Part shown: piece by piece, positions 40,892 through 50,520 of the stretch | Layout of the letters: each line of letters opens with the position of its first letter | Numbering within the stretch: the first letter of the stretch is position 1 | Source: Gracilaria domingensis | Lineage: Eukaryota > Rhodophyta > Florideophyceae > Gracilariales > Gracilariaceae | Length of the DNA: 64,000 nt | Assembly: GCA_022539475.1 (NCBI GenBank) | Contig: VCMS01000023.1 | Coordinates: 124,001 to 188,000 of the forward strand | Direction of reading: 5' to 3' | The notes under the pieces: generated by a model | Databases searched by the model: none | Seen by the model: the letters and a program-made list of their open reading frames with translations, nothing else | Told to the model about the DNA's origin: nothing | Program-made: the position numbers and the translations under genes

Positions 40892-41144
40892 GGATGCGAG
40901 TAAAGAATGTGGAAAAAGAAGCTGAGGTGCATGTAAATTCTCAATCTATGCTTGCTTAGTTAAAGTTGCACGCACGTACACGTACTGCGTTAATTTCCTC
41001 AAGAAGCGTCCCTAAGACTCGCTTCAGGTCGACACTCAAAGGCTCTGGGTCTCTATTGTCGTAGAACAGCACTCATGGTGCTGGTGGTAGTCATAATGGC
41101 GAACAAGCGCCAAGCATCACGGAAGGCGTGCTGCAAATGAAACT
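40892..41144. other. Intergenic, nothing seen
   Basis: Short spacer between the APH-fold gene and a small open frame. Confidence 0.4.
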
Positions 41145-41297
41145 ATGACGATAACGGACGACATTGTGGAACTCTTTGGCAATGATCCTCTCACTCCTTC
41201 GCAATTTACTCTTGCATGGTATCAATGCGCAGTGTATTTGATAAAAGAAACCCAAGATGCATGGGAACTTCGGGGTATCATTTCGAGCGTAAACTAA
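41145..41297 (+). CDS. Small 50-residue open frame, doubtful
   Basis: ATG 41145 to TAA 41297. The product starts MTITDDIVELFGNDPLTPSQ and contains a mixed helical segment FTLAWYQCAVYLIKETQDAW. Composition is protein-like rather than random, and the frame is also open 48 bp upstream. It may be the last exon or the remnant of a larger gene. Not recognised. Confidence 0.25.
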   Translation: MTITDDIVELFGNDPLTPSQFTLAWYQCAVYLIKETQDAWELRGIISSVN

Positions 41298-41492
41298 CCA
41301 GCTAATTACTTGCGTAGACTATAAATATGATCGTGCCCCAACCCAATGATGCTCATATAACTGAGTGCGTACGAGGGCTTCCAAAGCATGAAAAACTACA
41401 AGGACATACAAACGTTTTCTCCCATTGATTGCATTGTAAAACCCTTTGGTTTGGCCATGGTTGCCGCCCCAATAAAATTTGCAGAGAACAGC
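41298..41492. other. Short intergenic stretch
   Basis: Nothing recognised. Confidence 0.4.
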
Positions 41493-41846
41493 TCAGGCTT
41501 TGTTGAGTAGCTGATCAATGCTAGCTTTATGCCTGCTGTTCTTATGGTCCTTCAGTTCCTTTATCGAATCAAATGACATTGTGCAGGAAGTACATTTGTG
41601 AGGTTTTTCGCTTCTCTGATCACATGCATTCAGAAATAAGTCAGTCGAAAATTACTCTGTTCCTTGTCGCAGATAACACTTCCAACCTACATGCTTTTTC
41701 TTCACATGGCTATACAAACCACTTTCACTAGAAAACGTATATGAACAGTCATCGCATTTTATACTTCCCTGGTTCATGAAACTGCCACCGTTATGCTTGC
41801 GGTTGCGGTGCATCGAGAAAGACACTTCATATGCAGTTTGGTTCAT
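41493..41846 (-). pseudogene. C2H2 zinc-finger remnant
   Basis: In one minus-strand frame, a degenerate finger end (FSMHRNRKH, H-x4-H) is followed by a complete finger IKCDDCSYTFSSESGLYSHV ending K-K-K-H (C-x2-C-x12-H-x4-H). After an in-frame TAA comes a second complete finger HKCTSCTMSFDSIKELKDHK ending N-S-R-H, then a stop at 41493. The first finger has lost its cysteines and no upstream frame supplies them. The in-frame stop and missing start indicate a dead gene; an unrecognised intron over the stop is the alternative. Confidence 0.5.
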
Positions 41847-43067
41847 GGTCAGATTAGTGTCTGGTCATATATTCATGCATAAGATTCTAACTCACTTTGG
41901 GAATGGGTATAACTGGTTTTGTACATACGGATGTTAGTTATTGACGCAAACAGAATGACAAATATCAGAAAACGGGAGCGTTCTTCTCACAATTTGCAGT
42001 TTGGTTCATTACAATAGTAAATTTTCGTCTTCGTCTCCGGTTTTGAAGATCCTTGGGCGGACATATTCGAGAACGGCAGATAATGGAAGACAATGACTGC
42101 GCGATAGCGATGTTTTGATAACCAAGATGAAAAAGGCGGAGAAAAAATCCGGAACAAGACCGGCTGAGGTACTTAGCGCTGCGCTGATTAGCTGCATGAA
42201 CAACACGCTTCTAAAGGGGTCTCGGAACTATCATGTATAGTTTGAAACGAAGTCATCTAGGCGAAATTGAGACACGTCGACCCTGCAAGGTGTATCCAGA
42301 TAAAGGCGAATTCCTTCCACACATTTGTCTTTGGCAATCTTACGTGAGATACCTAGTCATAGTCTTTCTATCTATGTACCTTCAAATGTTTGACTATCTT
42401 CGGCTACCAGCATTATGCATTTTTCGACCTCGACATCTTGTAGAAGTAGAAAAAACGCACTGCAATTCTCTAGTAAAATTCAAAAACAAAACTTTACAAC
42501 TGTTGGTTAGAATACGTATGTTGTGTATCATGATGCTTTAAAATGTCACATGAGACATGCAGGTGAAGCTGAATGAACCCAATTCTAATCTAAGGCAAGT
42601 TCGATGCAATATAGGTCAGGGTGGTGGGCCCACAAACAGGTCCTCGATAGGCTATCCTTACTATCTGGGCCTAACGAAACAGGACAAATTGTTAAACTGT
42701 GGCATGAAAGATTGAATCATGAACTTGAGGGGTGCTCGGATACTACGAAGAGAAGCATAGATAAAGGAGTTAGTTCCCACTCACAGCTAACCAAAGTACC
42801 GTCAGCGTCTTTGGTATCTTACCTGAGGAGCTGCTGTGCGAGCACTCTGGAGTTTAGTTCAGTCATGATCAAAGTTTCAGAGAATTTCAGCGCAGGAACG
42901 TTGCCGACGGCAACTTGCCGTGGATATTGGGAATCAATTTTAGTTCGCGAAGTAGAAGGATACCCTTGGTATATTCCCCTTCCCCTCGGCGCTGTGCCTA
43001 ACACAAAGCAAGAGCCGTGGGAAACAGTTTGCATGACGTGAAATGTCATTGATGGCCAAAAGAATCG
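41847..43067. other. Intergenic, no supported gene
   Basis: About 1.2 kb. Two + strand frames (42233-42541 and 42604-43041) have no recognisable content. The second runs to within 30 bp of the tRNA gene and is probably fortuitous. Confidence 0.45.
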
Positions 43068-43138
43068 TACGCCGGCCGGGAATTGAACCCGGGTCTCGCC
43101 CGTGGCAGGGGCGTATGCTACCACTATACCACCGGCGT
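43068..43138 (-). tRNA. tRNA-Gly (anticodon GCC)
   Basis: 71 nt on the minus strand. The acceptor stem ACGCCGG pairs with CCGGCGT; the D-arm has GTATAGTGGTAGCATAC; the anticodon stem CGCCC/GGGCG closes the loop CTGCCAC with anticodon GCC; a short variable region GAGAC follows; the T-arm is CCGGG-TTCAATT-CCCGG; the discriminator base is A. No intron and no encoded CCA. The internal A and B boxes are the expected Pol III promoter. Confidence 0.97.
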
Positions 43139-43953
43139 GCGTTCGCTGTGGAAGACCTCCTTCGTAAAACGCGTTTTATTTTTTTTCAAGTTGAGTGCTG
43201 GCCACAGGGGCGAGGTTCAAGATGCCTCATCGGACTCGCAAGGGATCCACATCGGTACGACGATAACGTCCATGCCCATGGGTCCATGCGTGCACCGACG
43301 GACCGACGGCTGGTATAGTATCTTCGGTCTACCGTGTACGAGATGTTGCTGTCAAATGTGGGGAATGTCCATCTTCGTAAGGCACTAGGAAGTTCATTGC
43401 ATCGGAGAAAGAATGAACCAAACAGTAAACTGGAATCCTTACTTCACATTCTTTACATCAGAATGTGATGCCGAAAACAACGACAGTTTTGCAGAGCAGT
43501 GTCAATGCTGGATTGCAAGCGCTGTTGTGAATAACGAAGTTTGCTTGTGTTACAGACCATTTCCAAAACAACGGTTGGAGGAACAAAAGCCATGAGTCGG
43601 TGTTCCTTGATCACTGATCCCCGTTTAAAGCGTTGTCCTTCGCGCTGGCGAGCAAGTGCTTGTGCACGGCAGGTGGCGTCGTTATTCGGAGAGATAGGAA
43701 TGTGCAACCAGTTCGCTGTCAGCCCGTCGTGGTGCTTTGGGATCGGAACTTCGTTGACGGAGTCCTGGGATGTTCACGCGCGTTGTCGACTCGACGATCT
43801 GTTGCGAATCTCAGATTCGACAGTGTCGAGCTAGCGCGCAGTCGCGAGAGTTTTATCGTTAGATATGGGTTTTTCAAATGATACCTTCGGTACCTCCGGT
43901 ATCGACGGCACCTGTCGGTACCCGTTTGGCACAAGGCATAACACGCAGAGAGA
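43139..43953. other. Intergenic, no gene seen
   Basis: About 815 bp between the tRNA and the fucosyltransferase-like gene. Two GGTACC sites lie at 43890-43925. No recognisable gene. Confidence 0.45.
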
Positions 43954-45321
43954 TCAAGTCTGTCGCTCTTCCTTCCAATAAGTGTAATTGCGGATCAGTT
44001 CTTTGTATTCTTCCGTCCGCCGTTTATGCAGCAGCTGCGACGGATTTCCATTGGCCCCCACGATCTCCCCGCAGTCATTGATGGTCACTTGTACCGCGTC
44101 TGTCATCACCCCGAACCAAAGAGCTATATCCGCAAACCCTGATCTGAAGTATACCATCGATTCTCCCGTTGCTAGCACGCCCAGATCCAAGAACACCTCC
44201 TCAAACTTTTCCCTCTTCTCATGAGCGTCGGGAAAACCGTTAGGTTTGTGCAACCTCTGCATATGAGTTGCTTTAATTGAGCTTTGTTCAACTTCTGCTT
44301 GCGGTAATCTGTCGTGAATTCCTTCTTCCAACCATTTTCTTGCTCTCTCGGTGTCCGTTGCGACAAAGATGCGTTGGTGTCCATGCTTCTGTGCCAATGT
44401 ACTGGCCAACACACCTAGACACTTCGATGCGCTGCGAAGAGTGAGTCCCTTCTCTTCCAAATCGAAACGTCCTCTTTTCTCTCCTAGGCCGTGACCGAGA
44501 CGAGCGTGAACAGATATGTATGGCTTGCCTTTAAATGGCGTTAAATGCTTCAGCGACTTCCGTAACGACGGCGTAGTTCGGAACAGTGCTTGCAGAATGA
44601 ATGGCGCTACTTCGTTTTGGTCTAGTTTGAAGTGTTCGAGCTTGGCTGCTTTTATTTTCTGCGATAGTTCCAGCTGAGGATAACGACCGAACAAACTGGA
44701 AAACTTTTTGAACGCGAACGGGTTGGTCGCTCTCTCAATGAGCACCCGTTTTGAGGACAGATAAATGTCAAGATCGGCGTATTTCGGTGGACCGCTTATG
44801 ATTTCCATTTCTCCCTCCGAGGGCTTGAACAAATAGTCATCAAAAGTGAAATTGTATTCAGGCGGACTTCGGAGCACGGTCGTCAGCGGAATCGGTTCCT
44901 TCCAATCGATCAAAAACAAACGTTTCGATGCCACTGCTATGAGATATGTGTAGAGAATCGCGCGAATCCGATCGCCAAGGCCAATGTGCCCAATGTACCT
45001 GAAAACAAGTAACGGCATGCTACGAGCATGGGTCGAATCTAGCTCACATAATCGCCTTTGTTCTCGATGCCAAATTGTATATTGTGTGATGATTATGTCC
45101 AAGAATGACTGCAATTCGTGAGCGAAGTGAGGATCGTATTGGTGTTTCTGTGACACTCTGTCGATGGAAAAAGTTTCAAAGGGAAGCGTGTGATTCGGAG
45201 ATGTTGTCAAAGATGCTTTCATGCGAGTGTTGTCAATATAACGGATGCGGTTTAAAGTGAAACCCCGCATAAAACATGTAAACATGAGTAGCGTAATCGC
45301 AACTATTAAGCGGATTTCCAT
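43954..45321 (-). CDS. Fucosyltransferase-like type II membrane protein
   Basis: A 455-residue protein from ATG 45321. An N-terminal signal anchor (RLIVAITLLMFTCFMRG, about 4-20) and a short stem precede the catalytic-type domain. Its GT-B-like motifs are GHIGLGDRIRAILYTYLIA (about 110-128; compare the G-x-GDR-x motif of NodZ/FUT8/plant FUT enzymes), a later ISVHARLGHG (about 270; the H-x-R sugar-nucleotide loop), IFVATDTERARKWL (about 315), and ATGESMVYFRSGFADIALWFG near the end. The motif order fits the fucosyltransferase superfamily using GDP-sugars in the Golgi. Exact family and acceptor are unknown. Red-algal wall polysaccharide synthesis is a reasonable but inferred role. Confidence 0.65.
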   Translation of the reverse strand: MEIRLIVAITLLMFTCFMRGFTLNRIRYIDNTRMKASLTTSPNHTLPFETFSIDRVSQKHQYDPHFAHELQSFLDIIITQYTIWHREQRRLCELDSTHARSMPLLVFRYIGHIGLGDRIRAILYTYLIAVASKRLFLIDWKEPIPLTTVLRSPPEYNFTFDDYLFKPSEGEMEIISGPPKYADLDIYLSSKRVLIERATNPFAFKKFSSLFGRYPQLELSQKIKAAKLEHFKLDQNEVAPFILQALFRTTPSLRKSLKHLTPFKGKPYISVHARLGHGLGEKRGRFDLEEKGLTLRSASKCLGVLASTLAQKHGHQRIFVATDTERARKWLEEGIHDRLPQAEVEQSSIKATHMQRLHKPNGFPDAHEKREKFEEVFLDLGVLATGESMVYFRSGFADIALWFGVMTDAVQVTINDCGEIVGANGNPSQLLHKRRTEEYKELIRNYTYWKEERQT

Positions 45322-47454
45322 GGCCGCATATGCTCAGCTCTGGCATTCAAATCGAATGATTGCAATGAAGGGCTATCGTTTTCATAGCACTCAGAGAAGG
45401 AGAGGCCCTCACAAGTTTTTACGATCCGTATAGAACTCTATTGTTGCGTTACACTGAGAACGCAGAAAACGAATGGAGTTCTCAGCATTTCTGCGTCGTT
45501 TGGCTACTCGGTAAGCGGTGCGGAAGAGGAATATTCTTTCTTTCGTTATGTGGGCCGCTACAGCCTAGTTACAACAAGAAGTAAAGGCTGTTGTCCCGAA
45601 TTCCTGTTTGCTCTTGCTTCTCATCATCAGAGGGTTGCTGTAATCAGATTGTTAATCCCAGTACCGCGGGACGCTCTTGTGTAGATGAGGGTCTAGTCGT
45701 AGGAAATAACGCTTTCAGTCAGCACGGATTCTGTGACAGAGGATAATCCTCACTCTCTCTCTCTTTTATGGGCACACTAGCTTAAAGAGAACTAAATGCA
45801 GAGCAAACTTCGAAGAAGTGCTCCCTCACCAGAAAGGCCAACACCTTGTCGGGGCAGTTGGAAGCAATATCACTAACAGCCAGACCTCGACGTCCTACTC
45901 AACAGGATTAGGATAATCCTGATCCTGTAGAGTGATAGAGCAACGGCATGAGGTCAATTGCGTCCTTCACAATTTAGCCGAAGAGATATACCGAAGGTAG
46001 TATTACATGCTGTATTCTAGTGAGACCCCATATCCTTATTGCAAAGTTTTCACGCACACGTTCTGTGAGAGAGTGTGTCAAGAATATCCACAGTTTGTCT
46101 TGAGACAGTGCAGCTGATCCCATTTCACCAGCAACTCGTGAGACTCATGTGATCCAGCTGGCAGCAACTTTTGTGAGTGTAGCATGATTGAATAGTCGGC
46201 ATTAAAGACGGCACTGGGAACAACGGTGAAGGCAGATCGTGCTGCTCAGTAAATGAGACATGATACAACCTTGTTCGTGCGGCAACTTCTTTGTGATGGA
46301 TGGCAGCGAGCTGGTTCAGAACAATAATCGTCTCAGGAGCTAGGGAGGGTGGTTTTGTGTTTCGAAACATTGATGAAGTTGAGGCGTCAAGGGCCAGCGG
46401 CCACAACGAGTTCTGGCGCACAGGTTTCGCGTGAGACAAACTTCTATGAAAGCAAAGTCATTGCTTCTGTCATTCGGGCACCAGTGCATTGCAAATATGA
46501 AGGAAAGGGCCCAGTGAACAAGACCCTAAACATGGAGAAGAAATCAAAAGCATAGGATTCAATACGGTAGTTATTTTTGCCAGCTGGCTAGTCTCATGAG
46601 CTCTCAGGTTTGCGGAGGGGGATGAATCTGATCATGTGAATGCACGTTTTAGGCACAAAAACTGGATCTTTGTGCTCCAGATGAACTGCAAAGACTGAGG
46701 ACAGTTAGAATATATCAGGCATCTACGTCATAGAGGACGACAATTAACCGTCGCAGTCCCCGCAGTTAATGTGGTGGACGCCGCAGAATTGAGCGCAAAC
46801 CGGCAGGTGATTTGTGATGAAACAGATTAGTCCTGCAAGTAAAGTTTGCAAACCAATGACTGTTCGTTCGTATGAGGCCACCCTAACCACAGGGTGTTTT
46901 CGTCCAGAGTATCGTGCACAGATGTTGCAGTCGATAGATGCGAGAGAGAAGCTGCATCAAGCTATACGGCTCGCAAGCGTCCTGCAAGGAGCCAGGAGAC
47001 GACAAATTGCACCTCAGAAGTTGTGAGAACGATTTGAAAATGGGCGCGCTTGGGTCAGTTGTCAGGCCACCGCGCGCTTTGCGCATTTGGCGCGCTCATC
47101 CAAAAATTCGAAAGCAAACGTTTGTGTAACCCGCCAATTGTACTGGCGCACTACTGAAATTCGCTAATTTTTAGCGCACCGCCATGGTCCACGTTGACAT
47201 TGTGCCGCGCGCCGTGTGGTCAGGTCTTTGCTCCTTTTTGAAGCGCCGCAACACCTATATCGAGACTCGGAACTCTTCTTTCTACGCGCCCGTCCGTTCT
47301 CGCCTGTTCCCTTCCCGGCTTCCCAGTTCAAACTCTTGCCCATACTCCGTACGTAACGCCGTTCAGTTATCTACTTCCAATCGCCTATTGTCCGACCGCA
47401 TCGTCCGCCTCGCACGCGCGACCTAGCGCTTTGCGGCCCTCCGAACTGCGGATC
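45322..47454. other. Gene-poor 2.1 kb region
   Basis: No supported gene. Two palindromes with the same core AGGATAATCCT lie at 45740-45750 and 45911-45921. TTTGGCGC (E2F-like) lies at 47096-47103, about 350 bp before the next gene. A + strand frame at 47184-47426 has no recognisable content and is probably leader sequence. Confidence 0.45.
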
Positions 47455-48897
47455 ATGAAACCTCAAACTATACCATTGTCCAACGTCGCCGAGGGCTCAT
47501 CTTCGGTCCTCACCTCCACCAAGACAGGAAAACGGACTTACGCCGATGCAGCTGTGCGACGCAGCGACAGGGACGAGACGCTACCGCTCTCGCTTCAACA
47601 ATCTGCGTCTTTGCGAAAGCGGCATCGACGGAGTGTCGCCAGGCCCGCTTCGTCATCCGTTTCAAGAAAGCTTCTTCGCAGAGAGCTAGGAGAGGATATG
47701 CCCTCCGCTCATGTCAGTTTTGCAATGCAACGCTTCCGCAATATCAAGCTACAGACCACAATGGATGCGCATGATGCAGATGAAATGACTCCCGGTCTCG
47801 CCTGGTCCAGGAACAGATCAAAAATTGTCGAGATTGCAAGCAGCAACGATTTGGTCTTTGGCCTCACGTACAACGGAGTCTGTGCCGTGTTTTCGCGTGA
47901 ATTGAATAAGTGTATATGCTTCATGAACGTGTCGGATGATGAGGTCATCCGATCCTTGTTTCTCAACAAAACCAACGACAGCTTGATCACCGTCTCCGTA
48001 TTCAAGACCGACGACTTTTCCTCATTGCATTGCCGTTCAACGCCCTTGTCGCAGATTCGCACCAAGTACCTCAAATCCGGCTTCAAACTGTTTGAGTCTG
48101 AGAGCTTGCGGTACCCAGGATTTGTGGAATTCGATGACGTGAATGGAAAGATTCTTACTTTCTCGGCTGAGGACCAAAAGTACAAGGTATGGGACTTGAA
48201 CACATACAAGCACTTGTACACTATCCAGAACCAGCGAATCCACGAGGTGAAGATATCACCAGGGCTGATGCTTCTCATTCACGAACGACAAGATGTGCAT
48301 GTGCCCATTCGCATTCACAATATTGAAACAGGTGCGAAACTGCAGGAAATAAACCACCTGGTGCGTCGAAACCGCAAGATCGAGTTCATTGAACAGTTTC
48401 ACGACAAGCTGTTGGTGAAGCAAATTCACGAGAATTTGCAAATCGTTGACGTTTGCTCAGGGAAACGCACGGAAGTAGAGCGCAGTCGTTTTCTCACGCC
48501 AAACTCATTCATTTTCTTGCACGAAAGTGAAATCTTCCTCACCTTCGAGAACCGACGGGTGAATGTGTGGAATTTTAGGGGCGAGCGAATTGTGGTGGAC
48601 TTTGGCGACCATGTGCTGTATCGCTCGGACTCGAGTAACAGTCTCATCTACATTACTCAAAAGCAGGACATTATTCTATCGTATTGTCAGAACGACTCTG
48701 GAACTTGTTCTCATGGGTCTATCAACCTGTCGTGGATTGAGAATGGGAAGCTCATTCATAAGATTAGCTGCGAGGACATTCCTGACCGAAAGCACGTACG
48801 CGCACTCGAAAACGTTTCTGCCGTGCACTACAATGAAGAACGGTCAGAGATTTACTCCGGCACAAAAGACGGGCTTATTCACGTATGGTCAAACTGA
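47455..48897 (+). CDS. Beta-propeller (WD40-like) protein of plant/algal type
   Basis: A 480-residue protein from the first ATG at 47455. The basic, Ser/Thr-rich N-terminus (to about 95) may carry a nuclear signal (SLRKRHRRSVARP). The rest reads as degenerate WD40 blades: FVEFDDVNGKILTFSAEDQ with YKVWDLNTYKHLYTIQ, then KISPGLMLLIHE, IRIHNIETGAKLQEINHL, FIEQFHDKLLVKQIHENLQI, FLHESEIFLTFENRRVNVWN, and the final YSGTKDGLIHVWSN. The central blocks recall a conserved single-copy plant protein group that I cannot name with certainty. Such proteins act as scaffolds; no catalytic motif is seen. No F-box is evident. Single exon. Confidence 0.75.
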   Translation: MKPQTIPLSNVAEGSSSVLTSTKTGKRTYADAAVRRSDRDETLPLSLQQSASLRKRHRRSVARPASSSVSRKLLRRELGEDMPSAHVSFAMQRFRNIKLQTTMDAHDADEMTPGLAWSRNRSKIVEIASSNDLVFGLTYNGVCAVFSRELNKCICFMNVSDDEVIRSLFLNKTNDSLITVSVFKTDDFSSLHCRSTPLSQIRTKYLKSGFKLFESESLRYPGFVEFDDVNGKILTFSAEDQKYKVWDLNTYKHLYTIQNQRIHEVKISPGLMLLIHERQDVHVPIRIHNIETGAKLQEINHLVRRNRKIEFIEQFHDKLLVKQIHENLQIVDVCSGKRTEVERSRFLTPNSFIFLHESEIFLTFENRRVNVWNFRGERIVVDFGDHVLYRSDSSNSLIYITQKQDIILSYCQNDSGTCSHGSINLSWIENGKLIHKISCEDIPDRKHVRALENVSAVHYNEERSEIYSGTKDGLIHVWSN

Positions 48898-49279
48898 GAG
48901 GGAGGCGGGCGACGGAGCGTTTGTGGTGTGTATGTTTTCGAAGCAGCGGAAAGCGTGTGTGAATGCAACGTGGATGCAACGTGGCGACGTGCAGTGCAGT
49001 TTTGGGCTGAGCCAGGTTGGCGCCTGCGTCGATCATTGGTTGTTCTCATTTGATAAATCGTAAGATACAATAATTGCGGCGCATGTACAAGTTGTGAGTG
49101 TTTCTTCTTTATCGCGACGAACACACTACTAAATTAGAGCAGCAATCGACCGTGTCGATCGCTTTCGGCGTTCTACCAGGTTGCTATTCCCGAGGCCAAG
49201 CTTGACCATCTGTGCGCACTGATTGTTGGGCGCTGCTCACTACCGACGAGATCTGCGATTGCGAGCACATCGAGAGTAG
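48898..49279. other. Intergenic between convergent genes, nothing seen
   Basis: About 380 bp; no gene, RNA or repeat recognised. Confidence 0.45.
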
Positions 49280-50149
49280 TTACGGGAACGGTGAATTAAT
49301 GTACATAAACAAGCCGCTCTGGCGCGGCTTTTTGTCGTCCTCTGGTTCCAAAGGAGCCACCTTAAAATCGTCGAATCTCAACAACGTCCTCTTCTTTCCC
49401 TTCTTCTTTCTGCCCATCTGAATACGAACTTTCCTCTCCGGTACCGGGCGCACCACAGCGCCCTCATTCATCTGGCGAAATCGATGAACAGTAACGGCAA
49501 TGCCCTCAAGTGCGGATGTAATATCCGGCAAAGCATCCGGGCGAGTGTCGGCGACTGGCGGCGGCGAAGATGCCACGGCCTGCAGTCGACGGAAGAGTGG
49601 ATCAGTCATATTTTTGGGCTTGACATTGAGAGGGCGCCTGGTAAACAGCAGGCTGTTGACGGAATTGGAGTTACTGGAGTTGCTGTCTCGTTGGGCGGGA
49701 CCCGGAATACGAATGGCTAAGCGGGTGCACTCGGAGGTGTTTTGAACGTATAAGGTGGTCTGCAGGCGACGGCGCTTGCGGGGGGTGCCGATGCGAACAC
49801 GGCGACCAGGGCCGTTGGAACGGAGCGTGACCTTGACTCTTTTGCGAAGCGGACACTTGTCGTCCGAAAAAGGGTTTCCCTTGGGACGGTTGATGGGTTG
49901 AACGCATGAGGGAGGGACTTCTAACTGAATGTTAAGCGGCCGCTGGCGTGGCGGCGGGGAGGCAGGCGGTGAAAGGGAGGTGGGCATGGAAAGAAGCGGG
50001 CTGGAAGGAAGAGTTAGAGGCAAGTCAGGAATGGCGAGAGAGGTCTCCTCGCACAAGAGATCGGAGTCGAAAAAGGACTCTGCCGGCGGAAAGTGCGGGG
50101 GAATAGCAGCATCATTGATCCAGTCATCGGCGAAGTTTGCGTCGGACAT
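49280..50149 (-). CDS. Basic, Pro/Ser-rich orphan nuclear protein, 289 residues
   Basis: The start MSDANFADDWINDAAIPPHF at 50149 is preferred over the longer frame, whose upstream part is low-complexity and crosses a 25-G tract. An acidic N-terminus (DSDLLCEE) is followed by a Pro/Ser-rich stretch, two strongly basic clusters (CPLRKRVKV and GTPRKRRRL), a block PLFRRLQAVASSPPP, and a C-terminal basic patch (QMGRKKKGKKRTLLRFDD). Nuclear location is inferred. No family recognised. The promoter has E2F-like sites, which hints at S-phase expression. Convergent with the beta-propeller gene. Confidence 0.6.
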   Translation of the reverse strand: MSDANFADDWINDAAIPPHFPPAESFFDSDLLCEETSLAIPDLPLTLPSSPLLSMPTSLSPPASPPPRQRPLNIQLEVPPSCVQPINRPKGNPFSDDKCPLRKRVKVTLRSNGPGRRVRIGTPRKRRRLQTTLYVQNTSECTRLAIRIPGPAQRDSNSSNSNSVNSLLFTRRPLNVKPKNMTDPLFRRLQAVASSPPPVADTRPDALPDITSALEGIAVTVHRFRQMNEGAVVRPVPERKVRIQMGRKKKGKKRTLLRFDDFKVAPLEPEDDKKPRQSGLFMYINSPFP

Positions 50150-50520
50150 GACGAGAGGAGGGAGCCTGCGAAGGGAAGGGGGTGATGGGGGAAGGAGGGG
50201 GGGATGCTGCGGTGGGTAATGCGAGGGAGGACGGGCTCCGACTCGCGGGGGGTTGTGTGGTGGCGGGGGGGGGGGGGGGGGGGGGGGGGTTGGGAGTACG
50301 AGGGGAGAAGGGTGCGAGTACGAGCTGGGCTGGCGCGGCGCGGCGCGCGCGATTGAAAAGGGGGGAGCGGCGTGTGGTGCGCTTTGGCGCGAGCGACGCG
50401 GTGCGCGCGATGGCGCCAATCACGGGCGGTGACGCTTCGCATGGCGCCATTTTTTTGATCCGCGCGGCCCGATTTGGCTGAAACTTTTCGGTTGTGCGCC
50501 CGTTTTCGGGCGCTTTTCGC
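50150..50520 (-). promoter_or_regulatory. Promoter with 25-G tract and E2F-like sites
   Basis: An uninterrupted run of 25 G (50265-50289, + strand) lies 116 bp before the ATG of the minus-strand orphan. TTTGGCGC at 50383-50390 fits the E2F/DP consensus, and TTTTCGGGCGC and TTTTCGCGC lie near 50500-50520. Regulation is inferred. Confidence 0.4.

Noticed and set aside
42604-43041. 145-codon + strand frame before the tRNA
   Set aside because: Protein-like in places but no homology I can name, and no supporting context.
49145-49159. ATCGAC-CGT-GTCGAT palindrome
   Set aside because: A lone 6-3-6 palindrome; about 16 are expected by chance in this window.
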